A stretch of 64,000 nt of DNA from JBFMFH01 sp964481395 (GTDB lineage Bacteria > Acidobacteriota > Vicinamibacteria > Vicinamibacterales > JAKQTR01): NCBI GenBank assembly GCA_964481395.1, contig CAYZYG010000004.1:1-64000 (forward strand), in the 5' to 3' direction. Below the pieces are notes generated by a model, which did no database searches, was not told where the DNA came from, and was given only the letters and a program-made list of their open reading frames with translations. The position numbers and the translations under genes are program-made. Each line of letters begins with the position of its first letter. The first letter of the stretch is position 1. Below are positions 51,393-58,628 of the stretch, one piece after another.

Positions 51393-53882
51393 TCACTTCT
51401 GCGTGAAATTCACCGTCACCGTCATCACCACCGGCACGAGTATCCCGTTCAGCGCGGTCGGCGTGAACTCCCACTGTTGCACGGCATCGAGCGCGGCCTG
51501 ATCCAGCATTGGAATCGACCGCAACACGCGCGCCTTGGTCACCCTGCCATCAGTGCCGATGACCGCCTCGAGGATGACGACGCCCTGTACGTTGGCGTCC
51601 CGGGCCTCCTGGGGATACACAGGCCGCACGTCGGTGACCTTGCGGGGCGGCTGGATGCTGCCGCCCACCCGCGAGATGTTCGGCGGATACCAGGGGTCCG
51701 CCGCGTCCTTCGCCGAGCGCAGGGAGGCCGCAGCAGCCGCCGCCTGCGCGGAAGGAGACCCTGGCGGCGGCTGGGGTGGCGGCGGCGGGACCTCGCCTGC
51801 ATCCAGGCCCGCAAAGGTGAAGTTCACGGTGACGGTCAGGATGGCCGGCACGGTCTGACCGTCGAGCGTGACCGGCGTGAACTCCCACTGTTTGACCGCG
51901 GCGATCGCCGCTTCGTCGAGCAGTGGAATCGACCGCAGCACCTTGGCCGCGCCGACCGTTCCGTCCTCGTTGACCAGGATCTCGAGGATGACCACGCCCT
52001 GCACGCGGGCGGCCGCCGCTACGGCCGGATACTCGGGCTTCACATCCTTGATCTTGCGGGGCGGCGCGATGCCGCCCCCGACGCGCACGGCATTCGGCGG
52101 CGCGGGAACGCTCGACTTCCTGCGGATCTCGAGGGCCTGATCCCGGTACTTGTCCGCCTGGGCGATGAGTGTCTGCTGGCGTTCCGGGTCCTGGGTGAGG
52201 GTTGCCAGCAGGCGAATGAGCAGGTTCTTGTAGGTCAGCGCCTCCAAGTACTCCGGCTTGAGCCTCAAGGCATCGTCAATCGCGATCAGCCCCTGAGCCA
52301 CCAGCGCATTCTTGTCGTTGTCCGACAGGGTCTGGTCGCGGTACGCCTTGTCCCAGTAGTACGTGGCGATCGTGTACGGGGCTTCCGGGTTGGCCGGCTC
52401 GAGTTCGAACCGCTCCTTCAGCGCGGCAATCGTCCTGTCGAAATCGCCGCGCCGGTTGTAGTAGCCGGCGATGTGCAGCAGGGTCCGCGCGGGGTTCCCT
52501 GCGACGGCCTTCGCCTGAACGAGCGTCTGCTCGGCTTCGTCGAAGCGCTTCTGGTCTTCGTACAGCTTCGCCAGTGCGTAGTACGCCGACGGATCGTCGG
52601 GTTTGGCCTGGATCATCGCCTTCAAGGTTGGCTCGTCCACCTTCGGCGGCGGGGGAGGCGGAGCCGGCGACGTCACCATGCCCGGTCTCGGCGCCTGGAG
52701 CTTGGGATCGACGACGGGCTTGGTCTGCTGGGGGGCCGATCCCTGTTCGGAAGTGGCCCCGTCCGGCACCGCCGAGAGCGCGGGTGGCCGCTCGGCCCTC
52801 GGTGCGAGCGGTGGGGGCGGGGGAACCTCGCGCGGGGCAGCTTCGGCACGTGCCTGCAGCTCCGGCAGCACCACCGGCTCGAGCATGGTCCGAAGTGGAA
52901 ACGCCTGGACGACGAGGTAGCCGCTCGCGGCCAGCAGCACGCCGACGACGGAGACCGATGCGGCGAGACGGATGCGCGACATGGACGCCTCCTTCACGAG
53001 CGAAGCCACGCGCTGGGCCAGATGACGCTGTTTCAGGAACATGGACGCGGGGTGTAACACGGGAACGCTCCGGGTGGCCGCGATCTTCAGCAGCGCGTCG
53101 AGGTAGGGCCGGCGCGACCCGGAGAGGCGCACGACTTCGCGATCGACGACCTGCTCGATGCCGAGGTGGATCTGATCGATCAGCCACCAGATCGCCGGGT
53201 GGAACCAGAGGACGCCGCGGACAGCTTCGTCGGCGAGCGTTCGCAGCCAGTCCCTCCGGCGGACGTGCAGCAGTTCGTGCATGGCAATCGTCCGCTGTTC
53301 GTCCGGTGCGAGGTCGAGGAAGCTTCGAGGAACGATGACGACCGGCCGACGGAAGCCGAACGTCACGGGACGCGCCACTGTGTCCGACACCAGGATGTCC
53401 GCCGAGGCGGCCACGGCCAGGCGCGCGTCATCAACGGACTCCGGCAGCGGGTCCAGCGGAGTCGAACGCTGGCGCAGGCGGCCGAGGGAGACGAAGCCGA
53501 GGCCGAGCCACGCGAATCGGGCGAACGACCCCGCGACAGCAATCCCGATCAGGGTCTGCTCGAGCGGCCAGGGCCAGAGGGGCTCCGCGGGTGCGGTGGC
53601 TGCCGGGATCGGCTCCGGCCAGTCGGTCGCCGCGGTCTCGTCCGGGACGAGGCCACCGGCCTGAATCGTCACGGCTCCAGGCGGCGCGCCTGGCGACTCG
53701 AGCGGAATCCACGGCTGGACCAGCGGCAAGACGAGGCAGGCCAGCAGCACGGCGCGCAGATAGGTGAGACGGGCGGCGGGGGAGGTCAGTCGGGCCAGCA
53801 CCGGCAGCACGAGGCCGGCTGCCGCAACGGCCGCAACCTGAACGGCCCAGGCCCAGATGTTCTCCAGGACGAGGGTGGACAT
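51393..53882 (-). CDS. M56 BlaR1-like peptidase fused to TPR and two TonB C-terminal domains
   Basis: An 829-residue membrane protein. The N-terminal part is a BlaR1/MecR1-type M56 metallopeptidase with several membrane helices and the zinc motif HELLHVRRRDW (about 201-211), followed by a conserved segment (FHPAIWWLIDQIHLGIEQVVDREVV) carrying a further acidic ligand. A membrane helix follows at about 300-330. A Pro-rich stretch leads into TPR-like helices (about 415-565; PSAYYALAKLYEDQKRFDEAEQTL), then two TonB_C domains at about 592-690 and 737-829. BlaR1 proteins cleave the repressor BlaI on sensing a signal; here the sensor is replaced by TPR/TonB modules, suggesting response to an outer-membrane or envelope partner. 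It starts two bases after the blaI-like gene stop. Confidence 0.88.
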   Translation of the reverse strand: MSTLVLENIWAWAVQVAAVAAAGLVLPVLARLTSPAARLTYLRAVLLACLVLPLVQPWIPLESPGAPPGAVTIQAGGLVPDETAATDWPEPIPAATAPAEPLWPWPLEQTLIGIAVAGSFARFAWLGLGFVSLGRLRQRSTPLDPLPESVDDARLAVAASADILVSDTVARPVTFGFRRPVVIVPRSFLDLAPDEQRTIAMHELLHVRRRDWLRTLADEAVRGVLWFHPAIWWLIDQIHLGIEQVVDREVVRLSGSRRPYLDALLKIAATRSVPVLHPASMFLKQRHLAQRVASLVKEASMSRIRLAASVSVVGVLLAASGYLVVQAFPLRTMLEPVVLPELQARAEAAPREVPPPPPLAPRAERPPALSAVPDGATSEQGSAPQQTKPVVDPKLQAPRPGMVTSPAPPPPPPKVDEPTLKAMIQAKPDDPSAYYALAKLYEDQKRFDEAEQTLVQAKAVAGNPARTLLHIAGYYNRRGDFDRTIAALKERFELEPANPEAPYTIATYYWDKAYRDQTLSDNDKNALVAQGLIAIDDALRLKPEYLEALTYKNLLIRLLATLTQDPERQQTLIAQADKYRDQALEIRRKSSVPAPPNAVRVGGGIAPPRKIKDVKPEYPAVAAAARVQGVVILEILVNEDGTVGAAKVLRSIPLLDEAAIAAVKQWEFTPVTLDGQTVPAILTVTVNFTFAGLDAGEVPPPPPQPPPGSPSAQAAAAAASLRSAKDAADPWYPPNISRVGGSIQPPRKVTDVRPVYPQEARDANVQGVVILEAVIGTDGRVTKARVLRSIPMLDQAALDAVQQWEFTPTALNGILVPVVMTVTVNFTQK

Positions 53883-53884
53883 GC

Positions 53885-54256
53885 TTACGCCTCCTCGATC
53901 TGCCGGGCGAGTTCCTCGACTTCCTTCCTGCTTAGACGCCGATCCTTGACCAAATGCACCAAAAGCGGCTGGGCGGCTCCGTCGAAGAGGCGATCGACGA
54001 ATTCGCGCACCATCGACCGGACGACGGCGCTTTCGGGCCTGGTGGGCCGGTACACGTAGGCCCGGTCTTCCTCGCGGCGTTTCAGGTGGCCCTTCCCCTC
54101 GAGCACCTTCATCATCGTCATCACGGTGGTGTAGGCGACCTTGCGGCGCTCGCGGAGCACCTCGTAGACGTCGCGGACGGTGGCCTCGCCTTTCTGCCAG
54201 ACCACCTTCATGATCTCGAGCTCCTGGGGCGTCAGGGTGGCGCGTTGGGTCTTCAT
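53885..54256 (-). CDS. BlaI/MecI-family transcriptional repressor
   Basis: A 123-residue winged-helix repressor. The sequence LTPQELEIMKVVWQKGEATVRDVYEVLRERRKVAYTTVMTMMKVLEGKGHLKRREEDRAYVYRPT is the typical DNA-binding domain with its recognition helix (AYTTVMTMMKVLEGKG), followed by a C-terminal dimerisation helix. BlaI is destroyed when the partner M56 protein is activated. The next gene encodes such a partner, forming a classical regulator-sensor pair. The ATG at 54256 lies directly behind an operator-like inverted repeat that extends almost to the start codon, implying autoregulation; no ribosome site of ordinary quality is visible. Confidence 0.92.
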   Translation of the reverse strand: MKTQRATLTPQELEIMKVVWQKGEATVRDVYEVLRERRKVAYTTVMTMMKVLEGKGHLKRREEDRAYVYRPTRPESAVVRSMVREFVDRLFDGAAQPLLVHLVKDRRLSRKEVEELARQIEEA

Positions 54257-54259
54257 GGC

Positions 54260-54282
54260 TACTAACAACTTAGTAGTTAGTA
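54260..54282. promoter_or_regulatory. BlaI-type operator
   Basis: TACTAAC (54260-54266) and GTTAGTA (54276-54282) form a perfect inverted repeat with a nine-base spacer, matching the TACTA...TAGTA arms of known BlaI/MecI operators. It lies just upstream of the blaI-like start, so the repressor would block its own operon. Confidence 0.75.
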
Positions 54283-54382
54283 CGCAGTTTGTCAAGCCCG
54301 CCGGGAGGACCGGAGGGCATCGGGCCTCCGGCGCCGGCCGCCCCGTGGACGGCCCGGTCGGCGCTGGAGCGTCTGATCGGGT

Positions 54383-55336
54383 CTACCGCGGCGCGGGAAT
54401 GGCCCGGACCGTCACCCCGTCGAGCAGCACTCCGACCTGCAGATTTTTCGACGACTTTGCGTTCGTCGCGAAGGTGAGGCGGTAGGAATAGACCAGCTCG
54501 TTCGTGAGCCTCACCAGCGCCGGCTCCAGCGCGAGCAGGCTCGCGACGCGCTGGATGGATCCTGCGGTGGACGACGTGCCCTGCTCCAGCAACTGCGTGC
54601 GCTCGCGGTCGCCTTCGCCCAGGGCAATCATCGACTCCATCGCCTGCCGCCGCTTCATCACGTCGGTCTCGAGGCGCCCCCCACCCTGCCCTGATCCGGT
54701 TGCCGAAGCCAGCACGACGGCGTGGAACGACACGGATCGCTCGATCAGCTTCTTGACGACGGACCCGGCCGACTGGCCCCCGCCCTCGGGGCTCTCGGTC
54801 GAAATGACCACGACCACGGGACGTCGCGGCGCGAGCCGTTGCACGTCTTCGACGGCCAGATCGACCCCGTCCAGCAGAAACGCCGCGCCCGACGACCGGC
54901 CGAACGCGGTCAGCACGGCTTCCCGCAGGAGCCCGGCATCCTGCGTGAAATCGGTCACGCGAGATGCCCGATCGCCGCAGGTGTAGAGCCCGACGAGGTG
55001 CGAAGCGGCCAGCCGCTCGACGAACGTCGTGACCGCCGTCCGGAAGGGCGTCACCGCGATCTTCGATGCCTGGCTCGTGTCGACGATCACGGCCACGTGC
55101 ATGGGCGTATCCAGCGGCTGCACGCTGACGATGGCACGGTCGCGACCGTCTTCGCGCACGGCGAAGTACTCAGCCGTCATACCGGTGATCGGCACGCCGT
55201 CCGAGTCGAGCACCGTCACGTAGACCTCCCGCTGGCCGGGTTGCGCCTGGACGGACGCGGCTCCGGCCGCCGCCGCCGCCGCCGCCGCGAGGCCCAGCAG
55301 GAGACCGACCGGTAACACCGTCCGCGGTGCGTTCAT
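54383..55336 (-). CDS. VWFA-related acidobacterial-domain protein
   Basis: A 317-residue secreted protein of the VWFA-related family typical of Acidobacteriota. After a low-complexity Ala-rich signal region (LAAAAAAAAGAASVQAQ), the sequence REVYVTVLDSDGVPITGMTAEYFAVREDGRDRAI is the usual lead-in, followed by a von Willebrand A fold (MHVAVIVDTSQASK; VVVVISTESPEGG). The metal-ion site DxSxS reads DTSQA, missing the last serine, so metal-dependent adhesion may be weakened. A coiled region and a beta-rich tail follow. It overlaps the upstream sialidase-like gene by four bases and the two are probably co-expressed. Confidence 0.88.
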   Translation of the reverse strand: MNAPRTVLPVGLLLGLAAAAAAAAGAASVQAQPGQREVYVTVLDSDGVPITGMTAEYFAVREDGRDRAIVSVQPLDTPMHVAVIVDTSQASKIAVTPFRTAVTTFVERLAASHLVGLYTCGDRASRVTDFTQDAGLLREAVLTAFGRSSGAAFLLDGVDLAVEDVQRLAPRRPVVVVISTESPEGGGQSAGSVVKKLIERSVSFHAVVLASATGSGQGGGRLETDVMKRRQAMESMIALGEGDRERTQLLEQGTSSTAGSIQRVASLLALEPALVRLTNELVYSYRLTFATNAKSSKNLQVGVLLDGVTVRAIPAPR

Positions 55337-56481
55337 CTCTCTGCCTCCAGTTCTTCCATCCTCAGGCGCACGCTCAGCACGTACGGCATCTCCCCCACCG
55401 TCCAGTAGCCGTACGTCGTGGTCACGATGGTGCCGTCAGGCAGCACCTGCAGCCCGGGGTAGCAGCAATCCCACTCATGGTGGTTGTCCGCCAAGCGAAG
55501 GCGAAACTGCCCGGGACGGCCGGTCGCGATGTCCTCATACGTGCCGACCCACGCCACCCAGTCACCTTTCGTCGGCGACTCGCGCCCCATGTCGCGGAAC
55601 GTGACGAACAGTCGGCCATCCGGCGCGTACGCCGCCGTGTGTCGGTCGCCGGTCAGCACGTCCGGCAGCTCCCGCGGCGCACTCCACGTCTTCCCTTCGT
55701 CGTCGCTGAACATCACGTGGGAATTCCTCGTGCGCGAGTTCTCGCGCAGCAGAATCGCCAGTTGACGGCCGTCCGGTGACCTGATGGCGCCAGGCTCGCA
55801 CAGGTGAACGCTGCCGCTCGAGAACATCGCCTCCGGGGCTGACCACGTCAGCCCCCCGTCAGCCGACCTCGTCTGGTAGAGCGTGAACCTGACGGGCGTC
55901 GCCCGCTTGCCGTCTCCGTTGATGAACCGCCCATCGTCATGGAAGAGCGCCAGATAGTGCCCGGGCGCGCCGCGGACAGGCACGACGCTGCCCATGGCCA
56001 CGATGCCACCGAAGTCGCCGATGGGAGCCAGGTCTGACCAGGTACGCCCGTCATCCGTCGACAGGCTCATGCGGATGGGAAACAGCCCCGAGAACAGGAT
56101 GAGGCGCTTGACGCCTGCCGCATCGACCATCCGGTGGATCGTGGGAGTTTCCTTGGACGTGCTCCAGCTCGCGGGAACCGGGAGGCGTTCCGACCACGTC
56201 CGCCCTCCATCGTCGCTGCGCTTCAGGATGATCCCGCCCTGGCCATGTCCTTTCGGGTAGACGACCAGCAGGGTCCGTCCGTCTTCGAGGAGCACGGTGG
56301 TGGGGTGGCCGAGGTACTGCCCCGACTCGCGATCGACGACGAACCGACGCTGAGCATCCCCGGCGAGGTCGACGAAGCGGGGCGCCCTGGCCGCCTGGGG
56401 CGCGGCACCCTGGCCGTTGAGCCATGCGCTGGGCGCGAGCAGAACGACGGCGACGGCGAGGATTCGAACGGCAGGCGTCAC
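55333..56481 (-). CDS. Secreted sialidase/BNR-repeat protein
   Basis: A 382-residue exported six-bladed propeller protein of the sialidase superfamily. A signal peptide is at 1-25 (AVAVVLLAPSAWLNGQ). Asp-box (BNR) motifs are visible as SDDGGRTWS, STDDGRTWS, SADGGLTWS and SDDEGKTWS. A true sialidase would need an Arg triad and Tyr/Glu pair, which I cannot place with confidence, so this is described as sialidase-like. The start is a GTG at 56481 preceded by GGAGG at six bases. It overlaps the VWFA gene. The upstream region runs into the assembly gap. Confidence 0.85.
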   Translation of the reverse strand: MTPAVRILAVAVVLLAPSAWLNGQGAAPQAARAPRFVDLAGDAQRRFVVDRESGQYLGHPTTVLLEDGRTLLVVYPKGHGQGGIILKRSDDGGRTWSERLPVPASWSTSKETPTIHRMVDAAGVKRLILFSGLFPIRMSLSTDDGRTWSDLAPIGDFGGIVAMGSVVPVRGAPGHYLALFHDDGRFINGDGKRATPVRFTLYQTRSADGGLTWSAPEAMFSSGSVHLCEPGAIRSPDGRQLAILLRENSRTRNSHVMFSDDEGKTWSAPRELPDVLTGDRHTAAYAPDGRLFVTFRDMGRESPTKGDWVAWVGTYEDIATGRPGQFRLRLADNHHEWDCCYPGLQVLPDGTIVTTTYGYWTVGEMPYVLSVRLRMEELEAER

Positions 56482-56511
56482 GAAGACCTCCGGTTTTCGG
56501 CACGAACGGCT

Positions 56512-56566
56512 GTATGATGACAGAGTTCTGCTTTCCTGAGTCCTGTCACGTCTCCCGGTTGCACCA
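56512..56566. repeat. 55-base overlap, left copy
   Basis: Identical to 56667-56721 on the other side of the N-gap. This is most simply an unmerged contig-end overlap (a 55-mer) and not a biological duplication. Confidence 0.85.
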
Positions 56567-56666
56567 NNNNNNNNNNNNNNNNNNNNNNNNNNNNNNNNNN
56601 NNNNNNNNNNNNNNNNNNNNNNNNNNNNNNNNNNNNNNNNNNNNNNNNNNNNNNNNNNNNNNNNNN
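56567..56666. other. Assembly gap (100 N)
   Basis: A run of exactly 100 N between identical 55-base flanks. The two contigs probably overlap, so the gap is likely to be artificial. Confidence 0.95.
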
Positions 56667-56721
56667 GTATGATGACAGAGTTCTGCTTTCCTGAGTCCTG
56701 TCACGTCTCCCGGTTGCACCA
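56667..56721. repeat. 55-base overlap, right copy
   Basis: Identical to 56512-56566. Together with the N-run this suggests an assembly join and leaves about 120 bases before rpoZ with no gene. Confidence 0.85.
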
Positions 56722-56844
56722 GGGGTGTCCAGCCTCATCAAAGCCGTTCTCGGTGGGCCCGGCCGACGTTCGCCGTGCCGGCGCTGTGTCCCCACCGGGC
56801 GCAGGGCCGGTGCACCACACTACGGGTGTTGAGCGAGGACACGC

Positions 56845-57036
56845 ATGGTCACGCGCCCGGCGGGAACGAACGCCTTCGAGTTCGTGGTGGTTTCGGCGAA
56901 GCGGGCCGCGCAGTTGATGCGCGGGTGCACGCCCAGGGTCGAGTGCGCGGACAAGCACACGACGACGGCGCAGCTCGAGGTGGCCGCGGGGAAGGTCTCG
57001 AAGACGCCCGATCGGCCAGGTCCGGCAGATGCCTGA
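56845..57036 (+). CDS. rpoZ: RNA polymerase omega subunit (short form)
   Basis: A 63-residue protein recognisable as RpoZ by AFEFVVVSAKRAAQLMRGCTPRVE and the segment KHTTTAQLEVAAGKV, which match acidobacterial omega subunits (first helix with RAAQLMRG and a second helix in the AQLEVA region). It is shorter than the E. coli protein (about 90 residues) and lacks the usual C-terminal extension. GAGG lies about seven bases before the ATG. It is followed 98 bases later by a cold-shock gene; the usual neighbours (gmk, coaBC) are absent, so it may be an additional copy. Confidence 0.62.
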   Translation: MVTRPAGTNAFEFVVVSAKRAAQLMRGCTPRVECADKHTTTAQLEVAAGKVSKTPDRPGPADA

Positions 57037-57134
57037 CCTGAAGAAGCTCGTCGCGGCAGCCGGGAACGGCACCGCGGCATTCCGGCGGTCGAGGTGACCG
57101 TCGATTCGTCAACGTCGACAAGGAAGACACGCAC

Positions 57135-57335
57135 ATGAACGGAACTGTCAAGCGCATCGTGGGAGATCGGGGATTCGGGTTTATCGCTGGGGAAGACGGC
57201 TCGGAGTACTTTTTCCACCGGGACCAGCTGCAGGGCGGGCTCGACTTCGACTCGCTCCGCCCGGGGGAGCGAGTCAGTTTCGACACGCAGGCCGGCCCGA
57301 AGGGCCCGCGCGCGGTCGCCGTCAAGCGCGCGTAA
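57135..57335 (+). CDS. Cold-shock-domain protein (CspA family)
   Basis: A 66-residue single-domain nucleic acid-binding protein. It has the first beta-strand GTVKRIVGDRGFGFIAGEDG with the RNP1 signature (FGFI) and RNP2-like YFFHRDQL, then GERVSFDTQAGPKGPRAVAVKRA. Such proteins bind single-stranded RNA or DNA and aid translation in the cold. A GGAAG-type ribosome site precedes the ATG. It lies in the same direction as rpoZ, which may form a small transcription-related unit. Confidence 0.93.
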   Translation: MNGTVKRIVGDRGFGFIAGEDGSEYFFHRDQLQGGLDFDSLRPGERVSFDTQAGPKGPRAVAVKRA

Positions 57336-57501
57336 CGACGCGGCCTGGCCCCGGCCGTCACCTGTGGTCGTAGCCGAACGAGCTTCGGCGTACGACCATC
57401 GTCACGTTCAGATCCGCGGCGGCGGGGCGGACCTCCTGGTTCCGGAATCACGGTACACTGAGGAAGAACCGGAGGACAGCGGGAAGGGCCCCGTCACGCC
57501 G

Positions 57502-58518
57502 ATGTTTCGACTCTGGGTCGTCTGCCTCGTTCTGTGCGCCGTGCTGCTGACGGCGGTCAGCTCGGGTCACGTTCTGCCTGCCCAGCGGCAACCGTCCTTC
57601 GGCGAGTGGCTGGCCGGGCTCAGGACAGAAGCCCTCAGCCGCGGGATCAGCGAGAAGACGGTCACGGCGGCGCTGGGCGCCGTCGAGCCGCTGCCCGTCG
57701 TCGTCGAGCGCGACCGCACCCAGGCGGAGACCACGCTCTCGATCGATCAGTACCTGAAGCGGAGGCTGACATCGCGGATGGTGAGGACGGGGCGCGACAT
57801 GGCGGCCCGCCACCGCGCGCTGCTCGGCCGGGTGTCAGCCGACTACGGCGTCCCCCCGCAGGTCATCGTGGCCATCTGGGGCCTCGAGTCGAACTACGGG
57901 CGCTTCACCGGGACTCGCCCGACCATCCCGGCGCTGGTCACACTCGCGTACGACGGCCGCCGGAGTCTCTTCCGCGAGGAGTTGTTCGCGGCGCTCCGCG
58001 TCATCGACGAGGACGGATTCGCGGCTGAGGATCTCAAGGGCTCCTGGGCCGGCGCGATGGGGCAGCCGCAGTTCATGCCCTCGAGTTACCTGCAGTACGC
58101 CGTGGACTACGACAAGGACGGCCGCCGGGACATCTGGACGTCACTTCCGGATGTCTTTGCCTCGACGGCCAACTATCTCAAGGCGAACGGATGGGAAACG
58201 GGCGTCCGTTGGGGCCGTGAGGTCTCGCTGACGAAGGCGGCGGAGGCACGGGTGAACGAGGCTGTGCCGCAGAGGGGCTCCGGACCCTGCACCGCCGTCC
58301 GCACGATGACCGAGCCGCGGCCCGTCAACGAGTGGCGCGCGCTTGGCGTGAAGCTGCCTGGCGGCGCGTCGCTGCCTGTCAGCGACATTCCGGCGTCGCT
58401 CGTGAGGGTCGATCGGCGGGTCTACCTGGTGTATCGGAACTACGAAACCCTGCTGGCCTACAACTGCGCGAACCCATACGCGCTCAGCGTCGCGATGCTG
58501 GCGGACCGGATTCGGTAG
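57502..58518 (+). CDS. Lytic murein transglycosylase (SLT_2/MltB family)
   Basis: A 338-residue peptidoglycan-cleaving enzyme with a signal peptide (RLWVVCLVLCAVLLTAVSSGHVLPAQ). The first conserved segment is FGEWLAGLRTEALSRGISEKTV, followed by YGVPPQVIVAIWGLESNYGRFTG, in which Glu is the catalytic acid. FREELFAALRVIDEDGFAAEDLKGSWAGAMGQPQFMPSSYLQYAVDYDKDGRRDIW and VFASTANYLKANGWETG are the diagnostic MltB motifs. It has a C-terminal extension of about 100 residues (VYLVYRNYETLLAYNCANPYALSVAMLADRI) of the usual family type. The start at 57502 begins the signal peptide; the upstream in-frame region is not homologous. Confidence 0.92.
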   Translation: MFRLWVVCLVLCAVLLTAVSSGHVLPAQRQPSFGEWLAGLRTEALSRGISEKTVTAALGAVEPLPVVVERDRTQAETTLSIDQYLKRRLTSRMVRTGRDMAARHRALLGRVSADYGVPPQVIVAIWGLESNYGRFTGTRPTIPALVTLAYDGRRSLFREELFAALRVIDEDGFAAEDLKGSWAGAMGQPQFMPSSYLQYAVDYDKDGRRDIWTSLPDVFASTANYLKANGWETGVRWGREVSLTKAAEARVNEAVPQRGSGPCTAVRTMTEPRPVNEWRALGVKLPGGASLPVSDIPASLVRVDRRVYLVYRNYETLLAYNCANPYALSVAMLADRIR

Positions 58519-58519
58519 A

Positions 58520-58624
58520 TCAGTTTTCAGTTCTCAGTTCTCAATTGTGAGTTGTGAGTTCTCATAACTCAGAACTCATGACTCATACCTGACGACTGGC
58601 GACTGGCGACTGATAACTGACTGC
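58520..58624. repeat. 105-base perfectly phased heptamer array
   Basis: Fifteen consecutive heptamers, beginning TCAGTTT, TCAGTTC, TCAGTTC, TCAATTG, TGAGTTG and ending TGGCGAC, TGGCGAC, TGATAAC, TGACTGC. It fills the whole gap between the transglycosylase stop (58518) and the M28 peptidase stop (58629). The consensus is roughly TSASWAC/TCAGTTC. Confidence 0.85.
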
Positions 58625-58628
58625 CCCC

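Noticed and set aside
56512..56721. A genuine 55-base direct repeat around the N-gap
   Set aside because: Perfect identity ending exactly at the gap edges is better explained as an unmerged contig overlap.
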